From: Streptomyces paradoxus
GTDB taxonomy: Bacteria > Actinomycetota > Actinomycetes > Streptomycetales > Streptomycetaceae
DNA length: 64,000 bases
Assembly: GCF_014202475.1 (NCBI RefSeq)
Contig: NZ_JACHGV010000001.1
Coordinates: 924,186 to 988,185, forward strand
Direction: 5' to 3'
This document shows, one piece after another, positions 15,262 through 24,735 of the stretch. Each line of letters opens with the position of its first letter. The stretch's first letter is position 1. The notes below the pieces were generated by a model, which saw only the letters and a program-made list of their open reading frames with translations, searched no databases and was not told the DNA's origin. The translations under genes and the position numbers were made by a program.

Positions 15262-17355
15262 GTGCCCAGCCTCACCCACACCACAGCAGCGGCCGCGGGC
15301 GTCCTCGCGACGGTCGCCTCTCTGCTCACCGCTCCCCCGGCGGCGGCCGCCGGCCCCCGGGACGTCACGGCCGACGTGCTGGCCGGCCGGAGCGTGACAC
15401 TCGACGGCGACACGGTCGTCACCGTGCCGCCCGGGACGACGACGTACGACGGCGTGTTCCACGGCGAGGGCACGCTCACGGTGCGCGGCAGCGGAACGCT
15501 GGTCCTCACCAGGGACAGCGACTTCACCCTCCCGAAGTCCCGGCAGCGGCAGCAGGTGAGGACGCCTGGCGGCCATCACCCGTACGTCACCGTCACCCGT
15601 CCCGACCCGCCCGCGGTCACGGTGGAGCGGGGCGCGACGCTCCAGTACGGCGACGGCGGAACGACGGGCCTGATCGGCCACTTCCCGTACGACACCCCGG
15701 CGTTCCGCCTCAACCAGGACAACATCCGGGTCGACGGCACGCTGCGGCTGTCGCTGAGGAGCGCCTACAACCTGGGCACGATCAGCGGCTCGGGCCTGAT
15801 CACGCAGCCCAGGTTCCTGTGGGGCACGTGGGACCTGCCGGGCACCCACTCCTTCTCCGGGGTGATCGACAACGGCACGCAGGCCAACGCCGGGCGGCCC
15901 GAGTACGCGACCTCGCTCCCGCGCGTCCGCAAGATCCTCAACCAGGGCACCTGGACGGTCGACACCCCACTGGGCCGGACCGTCACGATGGGCATGGACT
16001 TCTACCAGCGCGAGTACGGCAGCGACATCAACGTCCAGTCGCGGCCGGGCGGAAAGGTCGTCCTGACCGGCCAGTACAGCTGGTCGGACCGGGGCGGCGA
16101 CACGGACCCCTCGCTCAGCGACCCGGCCCTCAACTGGACGCCGGCCCACAGGAACGTCAACAAGCGCGGCACCAACATCAAGGGCGCGAACGTCCGGTGG
16201 GGCGACGGCACGACCGACCGGATCTTCATGCCGGGCACGGCGGAGACGGTCTACATCAACCTGCTCGCGGCCCGCTCGCGCTCCCGGCTCACCTTCGACT
16301 ACAACGGCCCGGTGACGCTGGGCGCCCCCATCGGCGGCGGCAGGTTCCACGACACGCTCTCGGCCCCCGGTGCCGGCGATGTCGTCATCGCGGGCACCCC
16401 CGGCAACGACGTGACCTTCGCGGCCGTCCAGTACTACGACGGCTCGACCACGGTGGAGAGGGGCGCGGTCCTGCGCCTGGGCAGCGGCGAACGGGGCGGC
16501 GACGGCGGCCTGTACACCGGCGGCGCCCACTACCGGCTCGTCAACGACGGCTCCCTGGTCCTGCGCAACACGGCCAGGCCCCTCACCCTGTCCCGCATCG
16601 GCGGCAGCGGCTCCCTCACCCAGTCGGGGACCGCTACGACGACCCTGACGGGCCGGGCGGTCACGTACACCGGGGCGACGACGGTGTCCGGAGGCACCCT
16701 CGCCCTGCGCGGCGGAGCCACGCTCACCCAGAGCAGGTCGATCCGGATCACCTCGGCCGGCGCGAGGCTGGACGCGGGCCGGCCGGGTCTGCGCGTGGCG
16801 ACGACGCTGACCGGCAAGGGCACGGTGAGCGGCACGGTCACCAACGACGGCACGGTGACGACGGGCCTCACCGTCGACGGCCCCTACAGCCAGGGCCCGA
16901 AGGGCACACTGGTCGTCCGGGACGAGCCGCTGACGGTGACGGGCCGGGTCCGGCTGGCCGGACACCTCGACGTGCCGGCCACCCTTCGCGCGGGTCGCGA
17001 GATCACCGTGATCGACCACAAGGGCGAGGCCGGAATCTCGGGAACCTTCACCGGCCTGAGGGAAGGCGCCCGTCTGAAGCGGGCCGGCACGACCTACCGC
17101 GTCAGCTACCGGGGCGGCGACGGCAACGACGTCGTCCTGACGGCCGTCACCTCCCCCAGCCGCTCCGCCACCGCCCCGTCCGCCCCGGCCCCCGCGGACC
17201 CGCGCAGTGCCGGGGCCTCGGAAGCCGTCGGTTTCGGCTGGTGGCCCTACGCCCTCGGCGCCGCCCTGACCATCGGCCTCGCGGTGCCGGTGGCGACGCG
17301 GCGGGGGCGGAACGGGCGCCGGGGCGGACGGCACGCGGGCCGCGCACGGCGTTGA
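15262..17355 (+). CDS. Large secreted beta-helix protein with autotransporter-type repeats and a C-terminal membrane anchor
   Basis: This 697-residue protein has a signal peptide (residues 1-30) followed by about 600 residues of short Gly/Thr/Val-rich strands. These include GSGSLTQSGTATTTLTGRA and TYTGATTVSGGTLALRGGA, which match the autotransporter-associated beta-strand repeat (usually in Gram-negative passenger domains). The C-terminus has a Pro/Ala-rich spacer, one membrane helix (about 656-678) and a basic tail, with no LPXTG motif. It is therefore probably anchored at the membrane and exposed to the wall or medium. The start is GTG 15262, without a strong ribosome-binding site. It is divergent from the GH43 pair; a role in polymer binding is inference. 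Confidence 0.7.
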   Translation: MPSLTHTTAAAAGVLATVASLLTAPPAAAAGPRDVTADVLAGRSVTLDGDTVVTVPPGTTTYDGVFHGEGTLTVRGSGTLVLTRDSDFTLPKSRQRQQVRTPGGHHPYVTVTRPDPPAVTVERGATLQYGDGGTTGLIGHFPYDTPAFRLNQDNIRVDGTLRLSLRSAYNLGTISGSGLITQPRFLWGTWDLPGTHSFSGVIDNGTQANAGRPEYATSLPRVRKILNQGTWTVDTPLGRTVTMGMDFYQREYGSDINVQSRPGGKVVLTGQYSWSDRGGDTDPSLSDPALNWTPAHRNVNKRGTNIKGANVRWGDGTTDRIFMPGTAETVYINLLAARSRSRLTFDYNGPVTLGAPIGGGRFHDTLSAPGAGDVVIAGTPGNDVTFAAVQYYDGSTTVERGAVLRLGSGERGGDGGLYTGGAHYRLVNDGSLVLRNTARPLTLSRIGGSGSLTQSGTATTTLTGRAVTYTGATTVSGGTLALRGGATLTQSRSIRITSAGARLDAGRPGLRVATTLTGKGTVSGTVTNDGTVTTGLTVDGPYSQGPKGTLVVRDEPLTVTGRVRLAGHLDVPATLRAGREITVIDHKGEAGISGTFTGLREGARLKRAGTTYRVSYRGGDGNDVVLTAVTSPSRSATAPSAPAPADPRSAGASEAVGFGWWPYALGAALTIGLAVPVATRRGRNGRRGGRHAGRARR

Positions 17356-17367
17356 CCCGCCCGGTGC

Positions 17368-18195
17368 TCACAGCTCCGACTCGCCCCACACCGTCACCGT
17401 CACCTCGTCCCCCACCGCCACCCGGCCGGGCCGCAGTACCGCGTACTTGGTGCCGAAGGCGACTCCGCCCTGGGCGGCGCGGCGGTAGGCGGCGAGGGTG
17501 CGCAGGGGTTCCGGGCCCGCTCGGGTGCCGGTGTGCTGGTCGACCAGGGTGACCGCGCAGCGGATGGCGAGTTTGGCGTAGCCGAGGTCCGTGCCGCCGA
17601 TGCGGAGGCGGTGGGCACGGTCCTCGGTGTGGGGGGCGTCCCAGCCGTCGATGACGACGTTGGGGCGGAAACGGTCCAGCGGGAGGGGGCGGGCGCCGCG
17701 GGCGGTCAGCCGGGTGTTCAGGAGGTCGAGGGTGGAGCGGGAGATGACGTGCAGGGCGCTGCTGTCGGCGTAGCCCGAGGTGCCGGGGGTCAGGCCGTCG
17801 GTCACCCGGTCGTGTTCCGGGGGTGTGCGGACCAGGCGGCTCGGTGCGCCGAGCACGGCCGTGAGCCAGTCCGCCGCCTCGTCGCCCTGGTCGATGCCCT
17901 GGTAAGCGGTTCCGAAAAGGTCGACCTTCCGGCGGGTGCCGGTGGCGTCCACCCGGAGGTGGAGGGACTGGGCCTCGGGTGCGGTGAGCGTGAGGTGGTC
18001 ACCGTCGGGGGTGACGAGGGGGCGGATGAGGGACAGCAGTGGATCCCGGCGTTGCGTCCGGTACACGCCTTCCTCGCTGACGACCATGAAGCTGCGGTCG
18101 TGCGCCAGTCCGGCCGGGGTCAGCAGCGCCTCGTCCGCCGACGTGCCGGCGCAGCCCTTGACGGGGTAGTACGACAACTCGACGACGCGTGCCAT
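17368..18195 (-). CDS. MOSC domain protein
   Basis: This 275-residue protein starts at ATG 18195. Residues 1-120 are the MOSC N-terminal beta-barrel (VVELSYYPVKGCAGTSADEA, GLAHDRSFMVV), and the rest is the MOSC domain itself (RFRPNVVIDG, AIRCAVTLVDQHTGTR with the conserved cysteine). MOSC proteins handle activated sulfur with molybdenum cofactor, for example mARC-like N-hydroxy reductases and sulfurases. The cysteine in the AIRCAVT context is the molybdenum ligand position of mARC-type proteins. It is probably a cytoplasmic oxidoreductase of unknown substrate, in the same orientation as the two genes upstream. Confidence 0.8.
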   Translation of the reverse strand: MARVVELSYYPVKGCAGTSADEALLTPAGLAHDRSFMVVSEEGVYRTQRRDPLLSLIRPLVTPDGDHLTLTAPEAQSLHLRVDATGTRRKVDLFGTAYQGIDQGDEAADWLTAVLGAPSRLVRTPPEHDRVTDGLTPGTSGYADSSALHVISRSTLDLLNTRLTARGARPLPLDRFRPNVVIDGWDAPHTEDRAHRLRIGGTDLGYAKLAIRCAVTLVDQHTGTRAGPEPLRTLAAYRRAAQGGVAFGTKYAVLRPGRVAVGDEVTVTVWGESEL

Positions 18196-18218
18196 GACCT
18201 TCCGTTCCGTTGCGCGGT

Positions 18219-19337
18219 TCAGCGGCCGCTGGGGGCTTCGGGGAACCCGAGCCGGGGAGCCAGTTGCCGTGCCTCGGCGGCCCATTCGGCCAGGAAGGCC
18301 AGGGCCAGGCCCCGTTCCCGGTAGCGGAGTCCGGCCGGCACGGTGCCCTCGTTACCGTAGGCCACCTGCTCCTCGTCCGCCCGCGCCAGCATCAGGGCCG
18401 TGAGCCAGTCGTACTTCACGGCGGAGGCGCACACGCCGAGCCGTACGAGCTGTTCGTCGCCGCGCCAGCCGCTCTCGCGCAATCCCTGCACATAGGCGTC
18501 GTACGCCGCCTTGGCCAGGCCGGGCAGCTCGGCGGCGGGCACGAACAGGTCGAAGACGGCGTCCGGGAGGTAGTTGCCGAGGTCCTCGCCGAGGGCGCCG
18601 TCGCCGGTGAACGCCCAGTCGAGCAGGACGCTGGTGCCGGCGCCCCCGGAGCGGACGTTCGCCGGCCACTGGTCGAGGTGGCTCAGGGCGCGGGGCAGTG
18701 ACTCCATGACCGTGAGGAACCACTCGCGGTCGTGGCGGAGGCGGACCATGTCCTCGCGCAGGCCGGGCGGGAAGTGCTCCCGGATCAGCGGGCGTTGCCA
18801 GGCCTCGTCGTCGTCGAGCAGGGCCTCACCGGTGGTCCTGTCCGACGTGTAGTCGCGCAGGAAGCCCTGCGAGAGCCACGGGGCGTCCTCCCCCGCGCCG
18901 ACCGTGCCCTGTGCGGTGCCCAGGCGGTGGGCGTGGTCGACGTGGCCGGTCAGGGTCCAGGTCGTCGCGGGTTCGCCCGGCACGTCCTCCAGCCACAACG
19001 CCACGTCGCCGTCCGGTCGTTCGGCGCATTCCAGCAGCCGGGGCGCGCGGATGCCGTGCCGCTGCCAGACCCGGGCGAGCCCGGACCGGTAGACGTACGC
19101 CTCGCGGCGCCAGAAGTTCCAGTGCCGCGGGTCGTTGGACGCCGCCCACGAGACGCTGGTCTCCTTCGTGCGCGTCAGCACCTTCAGGACGGCCGACCGG
19201 TCGCCGCCGGTGACCCGCCACACCCCGGCCGTGACGCCGTTCCACGGGTTGTGCGGGAGCGGCTCGAACACCGCCTCGTGCGCCGGGACTCTGAGGACCT
19301 CACGGACTTCGGCATGCGCTGCGGCGACGTCGGGCAT
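18219..19337 (-). CDS. APH-fold phosphotransferase family protein
   Basis: This 372-residue protein has the aminoglycoside phosphotransferase fold. The catalytic loop is LSHLDQWPANV (H, D and N conserved) and the metal strand is VLLDWAFTGDGALGEDLGN. The N-lobe has SAVLKVL with the ATP-binding lysine. It starts 9 bases after the stop of the amino-acid permease gene, so the two are likely cotranscribed. The substrate is unknown, and no antibiotic-kinase subgroup is recognisable. Confidence 0.75.
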   Translation of the reverse strand: MPDVAAAHAEVREVLRVPAHEAVFEPLPHNPWNGVTAGVWRVTGGDRSAVLKVLTRTKETSVSWAASNDPRHWNFWRREAYVYRSGLARVWQRHGIRAPRLLECAERPDGDVALWLEDVPGEPATTWTLTGHVDHAHRLGTAQGTVGAGEDAPWLSQGFLRDYTSDRTTGEALLDDDEAWQRPLIREHFPPGLREDMVRLRHDREWFLTVMESLPRALSHLDQWPANVRSGGAGTSVLLDWAFTGDGALGEDLGNYLPDAVFDLFVPAAELPGLAKAAYDAYVQGLRESGWRGDEQLVRLGVCASAVKYDWLTALMLARADEEQVAYGNEGTVPAGLRYRERGLALAFLAEWAAEARQLAPRLGFPEAPSGR

Positions 19338-19346
19338 CCCCCGATG

Positions 19347-20729
19347 CTATGCCGACGCCTGCGCCGTGTCCTTGCGTCCCCGCAGCCACACGTACACCGG
19401 GATGCCGGCGAACAGGAAGAGCACGCCCTGGTAGACGGCCGCGTACCCGGCTCCGGCGATCAGCCAGAAGGAGAAGCCGAAGGAGAGGACGGCGACGGTC
19501 AGGTCCCGGGCGAGTCCCGCGGGGCGGACGCGGTCGCGGGTGCCCCTGGCCAGCCAGTACAGCTGGGCGGCGGCGGACAGCAGGTAGGGCACGCAGCCGG
19601 TGAACGTCGTGATCAGGACGAGGACGCGGAAGGTGGTGTCCGGGCCGGCCGTGTAGTTGAGGGCGATGAGGAGGGTGCCGAGGACCGCGCAGGCCCACAC
19701 CCCGAAGCCGGGGACGCCGCCCTTGCCGAGACGGGCGAACGGTGCGGGGAAGAGGCCGTCGCGGGCGGCGGCGTAGGGCATCTGCGCGGCCATGAGGATC
19801 CAGCCGTTGAGGCAGCCGGTGATCGAGGCGACGGCGACCACGGCGATGGCGGTGCCGCCCCAGGAGCTGCCGGTGATGGCGTTCACGGCGTCGGCGAAGG
19901 GGGCGCCCGAGTCGATGAGCCGGTCGTGCGGGACCAGCCCGAAGACGGCGATGATGCCGAGGATGTAGACGAGGGCGGAGGCCAGCGTGCCGAGGACGCT
20001 CGCCCGGCCGACCGTGCGCTCGGGGTCACGGACCTCACCGGCGCTGACGGCGGCCGACTCGACCCCGAGGAAGCTGTACAGCAGCAGGGCGGCGGAGGCG
20101 GCGAGCGCACCGGAGACGCTCTGGCCGGAGGCGTTGAACGGGCCGAAGTTGTCCGCGTCGACGAAGAACAGGCCGACGGTGGCGAGCAGGAGCAGCGGGA
20201 CGAACTTCAGGATGGTGGAGACGACCTGGACCGTGCCGACCCAGCGCGTGCCCGCGAAGTTGGCGGCGGCGGGCAGCCAGAGGGCGGCCAGGGCGACGAG
20301 GGCCTGGAGGGCGTGGTTGCCGTGCAGGGGTATCAGGACGTCGACGTAGCCGACGACCGCGACGGCTAGGGCGGCGATGCTGACCCAGCACATCGTCCAG
20401 TACGACCAGGCGGACAGGAACCCGGCGAACTCGCCGAAGGCGTCCCGCGGGTAGACGTAGAGGCCGCCGGTGACGGGGCTGCGCCGGGCCAGCTTGCCGA
20501 AGAGCAGGGCGAGCAGGACGGCTCCGACCGAGAGCACGAGGAAGGCGAGCAGGCTGACCGTGCCGTAGGGGGCGACGGTGGCGGGCAGCGCGAAGATGCC
20601 GCCGCCGATGATGTTGCCCATGACGAGGGCCGTGGCGGCGGCGAGGCCGAAGGTGCGGCGGGGAGGGGGTGCCGCAGGGGTGGCCGGCTCGGCGGGTTCG
20701 GCGGCCTCGGTGGGGCTGGGGACGGTCAT
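19347..20729 (-). CDS. APC family amino acid permease
   Basis: This 460-residue protein has 12 membrane segments. The first helix is MGNIIGGGIFALPATVAPYG, the unwound substrate-binding motif of APC transporters in the AdiC-like branch (amino-acid/polyamine antiporters). The start ATG 20729 has AGGAACC upstream; longer in-frame starts run into the promoter region. It is divergent from homocysteine S-methyltransferase. In other bacteria S-methylmethionine permease sits with that enzyme, so S-methylmethionine uptake is a reasonable guess, but the sequence branch does not prove it. Confidence 0.8.
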   Translation of the reverse strand: MTVPSPTEAAEPAEPATPAAPPPRRTFGLAAATALVMGNIIGGGIFALPATVAPYGTVSLLAFLVLSVGAVLLALLFGKLARRSPVTGGLYVYPRDAFGEFAGFLSAWSYWTMCWVSIAALAVAVVGYVDVLIPLHGNHALQALVALAALWLPAAANFAGTRWVGTVQVVSTILKFVPLLLLATVGLFFVDADNFGPFNASGQSVSGALAASAALLLYSFLGVESAAVSAGEVRDPERTVGRASVLGTLASALVYILGIIAVFGLVPHDRLIDSGAPFADAVNAITGSSWGGTAIAVVAVASITGCLNGWILMAAQMPYAAARDGLFPAPFARLGKGGVPGFGVWACAVLGTLLIALNYTAGPDTTFRVLVLITTFTGCVPYLLSAAAQLYWLARGTRDRVRPAGLARDLTVAVLSFGFSFWLIAGAGYAAVYQGVLFLFAGIPVYVWLRGRKDTAQASA

Positions 20730-20859
20730 GAGGGTTCCTGTACAAGCGGAGGGGGAGGGTCCTGATCGTAAACCGTCATCCCATATGCTGGTCGACCTGT
20801 TCATGTAATGGACACATTCAGCTGGGGGCCGCGGGCGGATCTCGGCTACGGTCGTTCGC

Positions 20860-21771
20860 ATGACGAGCACCATCACCCTCGCCGAAGCCCTCGCCGCCGG
20901 GACGGTCGTCCTCGACGGCGGCATGTCCAACCAGCTCGAATCGGCCGGGCACGACCTGAGCGACGAGCTGTGGTCGGCGCGGTTGCTCGCCGAGCAGCCG
21001 GAGGCGGTGACCGAGGCGCACCTCGCCTACTTCCGGGCCGGTGCGGACGTGGCGATCACGGCCAGCTACCAGGCCACGTTCGAGGGGTTCGCCAAGCGCG
21101 GGATCGCTCGGGAGCGGGCGGCCGAACTCATGGCGCTGAGCGTGGAGTCGGCCCGGGAGGCGGCCCGGCGGGCGCGTGTCCCGCGGCCCCTGTGGGTGGC
21201 GGCCTCGGCCGGTCCCTACGGGGCGATGCTCGCGGACGGTTCGGAGTACCGGGGGCGCTACGGGCTGAGCGTGGACGAGCTGGAGCGTTTCCACCGGCCG
21301 CGCCTGGAGGTGCTGGCCGCGGCCGGGCCCGACGTCCTCGCGCTGGAGACGGTCCCGGACGCGGACGAGGCCGCGGCCCTGCTGCGGGCGGTGCGCGGGC
21401 TCGGGGTGCCGGCCTGGCTGACGTACTCCGTCGCCGGTGGCCGCACGCGTGCCGGGCAGCCGCTGGAGGAGGCCTTCGCCCTGGCCGCCGAGGCGGACGA
21501 GGTGATCGCGGTCGGGGTGAACTGCTGCGCTCCGCAGGACGTGGACGGCGCGGCCGCGACGGCGGCGCGGGTCACCGGCAAGCCGGTCGTCGTCTACCCC
21601 AACAGCGGCGAGACCTGGGACGCCGGGGCCCGCGCCTGGACCGGCCGCTCCACCTTCACCGTCGGCCAGGTGAAGGGCTGGCAGCAGGCGGGGGCCCGGC
21701 TGATCGGCGGCTGCTGCCGGGTCGGCCCGGACGGCGTCGCGGGTATCGCGGAAGCCCTGGAGGCGGCGTAA
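20860..21771 (+). CDS. mmuM: Homocysteine S-methyltransferase
   Basis: This 303-residue protein is a homocysteine methyltransferase. The three zinc ligands are visible: C222 in VGVNCCAP and C285-C286 in LIGGCCRVGP. VLDGGMSNQLE near residue 17 and ASYQATFEGF near 69 are family blocks. It makes methionine from homocysteine using S-methylmethionine (or S-adenosylmethionine) in the cytoplasm. No ribosome-binding site is evident, but TACGGT ends 7 bases before ATG 20860, which suggests a leaderless transcript. It is divergent from an APC permease that could supply the methyl donor. Confidence 0.9.
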   Translation: MTSTITLAEALAAGTVVLDGGMSNQLESAGHDLSDELWSARLLAEQPEAVTEAHLAYFRAGADVAITASYQATFEGFAKRGIARERAAELMALSVESAREAARRARVPRPLWVAASAGPYGAMLADGSEYRGRYGLSVDELERFHRPRLEVLAAAGPDVLALETVPDADEAAALLRAVRGLGVPAWLTYSVAGGRTRAGQPLEEAFALAAEADEVIAVGVNCCAPQDVDGAAATAARVTGKPVVVYPNSGETWDAGARAWTGRSTFTVGQVKGWQQAGARLIGGCCRVGPDGVAGIAEALEAA

Positions 21772-21850
21772 CGCGGCCGCGGCCCACACCGGTCCGGCAG
21801 TCCGCGCACACCCCCTCCTCCCCCCTCCCCGCGCTGCTGGCCTCCGCCAT

Positions 21851-21884
21851 GGGAACCGGTTGCTACGGCGTTGCCGCGGTTCCC
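21851..21884. promoter_or_regulatory. Inverted repeat GGGAACCG...CGGTTCCC upstream of LacI gene
   Basis: Perfect 8-bp arms (21851-21858 and 21877-21884) are separated by 18 bases. The left arm also forms the CG-centred palindrome AACCGGTT (21854-21861). It lies 45 bases before the LacI start at 21929, as expected for autoregulation. Confidence 0.45.
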
Positions 21885-21928
21885 GCGGGGGTGGGCGCGT
21901 ACCGGTGCCCGGGAGAGACGAGGCAGGC

Positions 21929-22987
21929 ATGACGAGGAAGAGCGGGGACGCGAGCCGTAGCACCATCCGGGACGTGGCGGCGCGCGCGGGGGTCTCCGCG
22001 TCGACGGTGTCCCGGGTGCTGGGCGGCGAGTATCCGGTGAGCGCGGCGACGCGCGGGCGCGTGATGCGGGCGGTCCGCGAACTGGACTACGTGGCCGACG
22101 CCCGGGCGAAGGCGATCGCCGGGGCGGGCACGCCCACCCTCGCCTTCGTCCTGGAGGACATCACCGGCCCGTCGTTCGCGCACATGGCCCACGGGGTGGA
22201 GCGCGAGGCGACCCGGCTCGGCCATCTCTGCCTGGTGTGCAGCACGGAGGGCGACGTGCGGTACGAGCTGGAGTTCGTCGAGATGATGCGCGCCCAGCGG
22301 GCCGCCGCCGTGATCCTGGTCGGCGGCACGGCCGACACCCCCGAGTACCGCGAACGCACCCACCGCATGGCCGACTCCCTCGCCTCGGCCGGTTCCCGCC
22401 TGGTTCTCTGCGGCCGGCCTCCGCTGGACCCGGGTGCTCCGGTGACGGTCATCGAGTACGACAACGAGGGCGGCGCCTACACCCTGGTCGCCCACGTGCT
22501 CGCGCAGGGCCACCGCCGGGTGCTGTACCTCGGCGGCCGGGCGGACCACACCACGGCCCTGGGCCGCGAACGCGGCTACCTCGCCGCACACCGGGCCCGC
22601 GGCCTCGACCCGGACCCGTCCCTCGTCCTGCACGGCGACTTCACGCGGGACGCCGGCCACCGCCTGATGCAGCAAGCGCTCAAGGACGGCCTGGAGTTCA
22701 GCGCGGTGGTGGCGGCCACGGACATGGTCGCGGCCGGTGCCCTCACCGCCCTGCACGAGGCGGGCCTGACGGTGCCGGACGACGTCTCCCTCGCCGGCTA
22801 CGACGACATCCCGTTCGCCCGCGACCTGCACCCCGCCCTGACTACGGTCCACGTCCCCTACGAGGAACTCGGCCGCCTCGCCGTCCGCACGGCGCTGGAG
22901 CGCACCCCGGGCGCCCCGGACGAGCACCTGCTGCTGGGGACGCACGTGGTCGTGAGGGACTCGGTGGGGCCACCCCGGGCGCGCTAG
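21929..22987 (+). CDS. LacI family transcriptional regulator
   Basis: This 352-residue protein starts at ATG 21929. Residues 11-60 are the LacI helix-turn-helix and hinge (TIRDVAARAGVSASTVSRVL). The periplasmic-binding-like effector domain follows, closing with AGYDDIPFARDLHPALTTV. It senses a sugar or related ligand. The divergent partner is lacking: mmuM ends just upstream and the carboxylesterase converges from the other side. Its targets are therefore unclear beyond itself, through the dyad at 21851-21884. Confidence 0.88.
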   Translation: MTRKSGDASRSTIRDVAARAGVSASTVSRVLGGEYPVSAATRGRVMRAVRELDYVADARAKAIAGAGTPTLAFVLEDITGPSFAHMAHGVEREATRLGHLCLVCSTEGDVRYELEFVEMMRAQRAAAVILVGGTADTPEYRERTHRMADSLASAGSRLVLCGRPPLDPGAPVTVIEYDNEGGAYTLVAHVLAQGHRRVLYLGGRADHTTALGRERGYLAAHRARGLDPDPSLVLHGDFTRDAGHRLMQQALKDGLEFSAVVAATDMVAAGALTALHEAGLTVPDDVSLAGYDDIPFARDLHPALTTVHVPYEELGRLAVRTALERTPGAPDEHLLLGTHVVVRDSVGPPRAR

Positions 22988-23021
22988 TCCCACGGCCGCT
23001 CGCGGGGGGGGTGAGCAGCCG

Positions 23022-24626
23022 TCAGTGCCGCCGCAGCGCGCCCGAGCGGCGCAACCGCCGTACGGCCGACCGCAGTTCGGTACCGCGGGTGGGCGAGACA
23101 TCGGCCGGGACCGCCACGGGTACGGGTTCCGGGGGAGTGAGGGCATCGGCCTGCCAGAGGGCGAGTTCACGGTCCCGGGGGCCGTAGGCCGTGTAGGCCA
23201 CACCGTCCTCGGCGTCCGGCGCGCGGTCTCCGAAGACGCGCACCGGATGCCGGTCGTCCCAGCGCTCCCAGCCCGGGGCGCCGTCCGTCGCGAACCGTAC
23301 CCAGGCCGTGTGCATGGCGTCGGCCAGCTCCTGCGGCGCGCCCTCCCCCGCCAGCTTCTTCGACTCCGGGGCGTCCCCGGTGTCGAAGACGAAGCCCAGC
23401 TCCAGCGCGTGGCAGGAGCCGAGACCGGGCAGGTTCGAGGGCCAGGCGAATTCGTAGACGTACGACGGTTCCGTGCGGGCGTCGGCCAGGCGGTGCAGGG
23501 GGAGGCGGAGCAGGTGGTCGGTGACGAGCTGGCCGACGGTCTCCGCCGTGCCGGCCTCGGGGTGCAGGGTGCGGTAGCCGCGCGGGACCTCGCTGCCGCA
23601 GTGACAGCGGGCCATGGCGCCCGCGACGGCGACGGCCCCGAGGCGGTCGACGCGTTCCAGGAGGCCGCCCGGCACCAGCCACAGCCGGTACTCGTCGCGG
23701 GTCCAGCCCATCAGCAGCTCGACGCCGGGGGCCGCGCCGCCGTCCGTGAGGGCCTCCAGGGGGTCGCGGGGGACGACGTCGCCGTCGACGACGAGGCCGA
23801 AGGCGGGGCCGCCGACCACCGGGCTGCTCCGTTTTCCCACTTCGGCCTGGGTGCGCAGCAGCAGGTCGCGGTCGACGGCGGCGAAGGCCTCGGCGGTGGC
23901 GGGGATCTTCAGCCGGGCGGCCATCCGGCGCACCATCCGCCGCACCTTGGCCCGCTCGGACGCCTCGGGCGGTCCGCTCTGCAGGACGGCCCGGCGCACC
24001 AGCCCCTGGGTCTGCGGGGCGGCGACGAGGGCGCCGATGCTGATCGCCCCGGCGGACTGGCCGAACAGGGTGATGCGGCCGGGGTCGCCGCCGAAGGCCT
24101 CGATGGCCTCGTGCACCCAGGTCAGGGCGGCGATCTGGTCCCGCAGGCCGGGGTTCGCGGGCGTGTCCGGGAACAGGCCGTAGCCCTCGACACCCAGCCG
24201 GTAGTTGATGCTTACACAGACGACGCCGTCGCGGGCGAAGGAGTGGCCGTCGTAGACGGGAACGGCGGAGGATCCTCTGGTCAAGGCGCCGCCGTGCAGC
24301 CAGACGAGGACGGGGAGGCGGGCTCCGGGGCCGGGATGCGGGGTCCAGACGTTGAGGTTGAGGCAGTCGTCACCCGGCACGACCGGGTCGGACAGGTAGT
24401 GGGCGAAGGCGTCGGAGTACGGCGGTTTGGGCGGGGTGGGGCCGAAGGCGCCGGCGTCGCGGACGCCGTCCCAGGGCGGCAGGGGCACAGGCGGGCGGAA
24501 GCGGCGGGGGCCGAAGGGCGGGGCCGCGTACGGTATGCCGCGGAAGACCGCGACACCGCTTTCGTACCGGCCTCGCAGGGCACCGAAGGGCGTCCTCACC
24601 ACGGGGTCCGTCTGGTCTTCCGTCAT
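23022..24626 (-). CDS. Type B carboxylesterase/lipase family protein
   Basis: This 534-residue alpha/beta hydrolase starts at ATG 24626 behind GAGGAGG. The oxyanion loop WLHGGALTRGS (residues 109-119), nucleophile elbow FGQSAGA (S191) and catalytic His block CHALELGFVFD are all present. PGDDCLNLNVWTP is the usual disulfide-region signature. It hydrolyses carboxylic esters, with broad specificity in this family. No signal peptide is visible. It converges with the LacI gene and is transcribed away from the GH43 remnant. Confidence 0.85.
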   Translation of the reverse strand: MTEDQTDPVVRTPFGALRGRYESGVAVFRGIPYAAPPFGPRRFRPPVPLPPWDGVRDAGAFGPTPPKPPYSDAFAHYLSDPVVPGDDCLNLNVWTPHPGPGARLPVLVWLHGGALTRGSSAVPVYDGHSFARDGVVCVSINYRLGVEGYGLFPDTPANPGLRDQIAALTWVHEAIEAFGGDPGRITLFGQSAGAISIGALVAAPQTQGLVRRAVLQSGPPEASERAKVRRMVRRMAARLKIPATAEAFAAVDRDLLLRTQAEVGKRSSPVVGGPAFGLVVDGDVVPRDPLEALTDGGAAPGVELLMGWTRDEYRLWLVPGGLLERVDRLGAVAVAGAMARCHCGSEVPRGYRTLHPEAGTAETVGQLVTDHLLRLPLHRLADARTEPSYVYEFAWPSNLPGLGSCHALELGFVFDTGDAPESKKLAGEGAPQELADAMHTAWVRFATDGAPGWERWDDRHPVRVFGDRAPDAEDGVAYTAYGPRDRELALWQADALTPPEPVPVAVPADVSPTRGTELRSAVRRLRRSGALRRH

Positions 24627-24735
24627 ACGTCCACCAGCCTCCTCACCGCGCTCGTGCACCGTGAAGATCAGAGCAACTCATTCTGTTCCGGTATTCCGGT
24701 GCACGGCGGGTGGGAGGGCTGTTCGGGTTACTTAG

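Noticed and set aside
15229..17552. Long open frames of 701 and 769 codons overlapping the beta-helix gene
   Set aside because: They are shadows of the 697-codon gene, which alone has a signal peptide, regular repeats and a membrane anchor.
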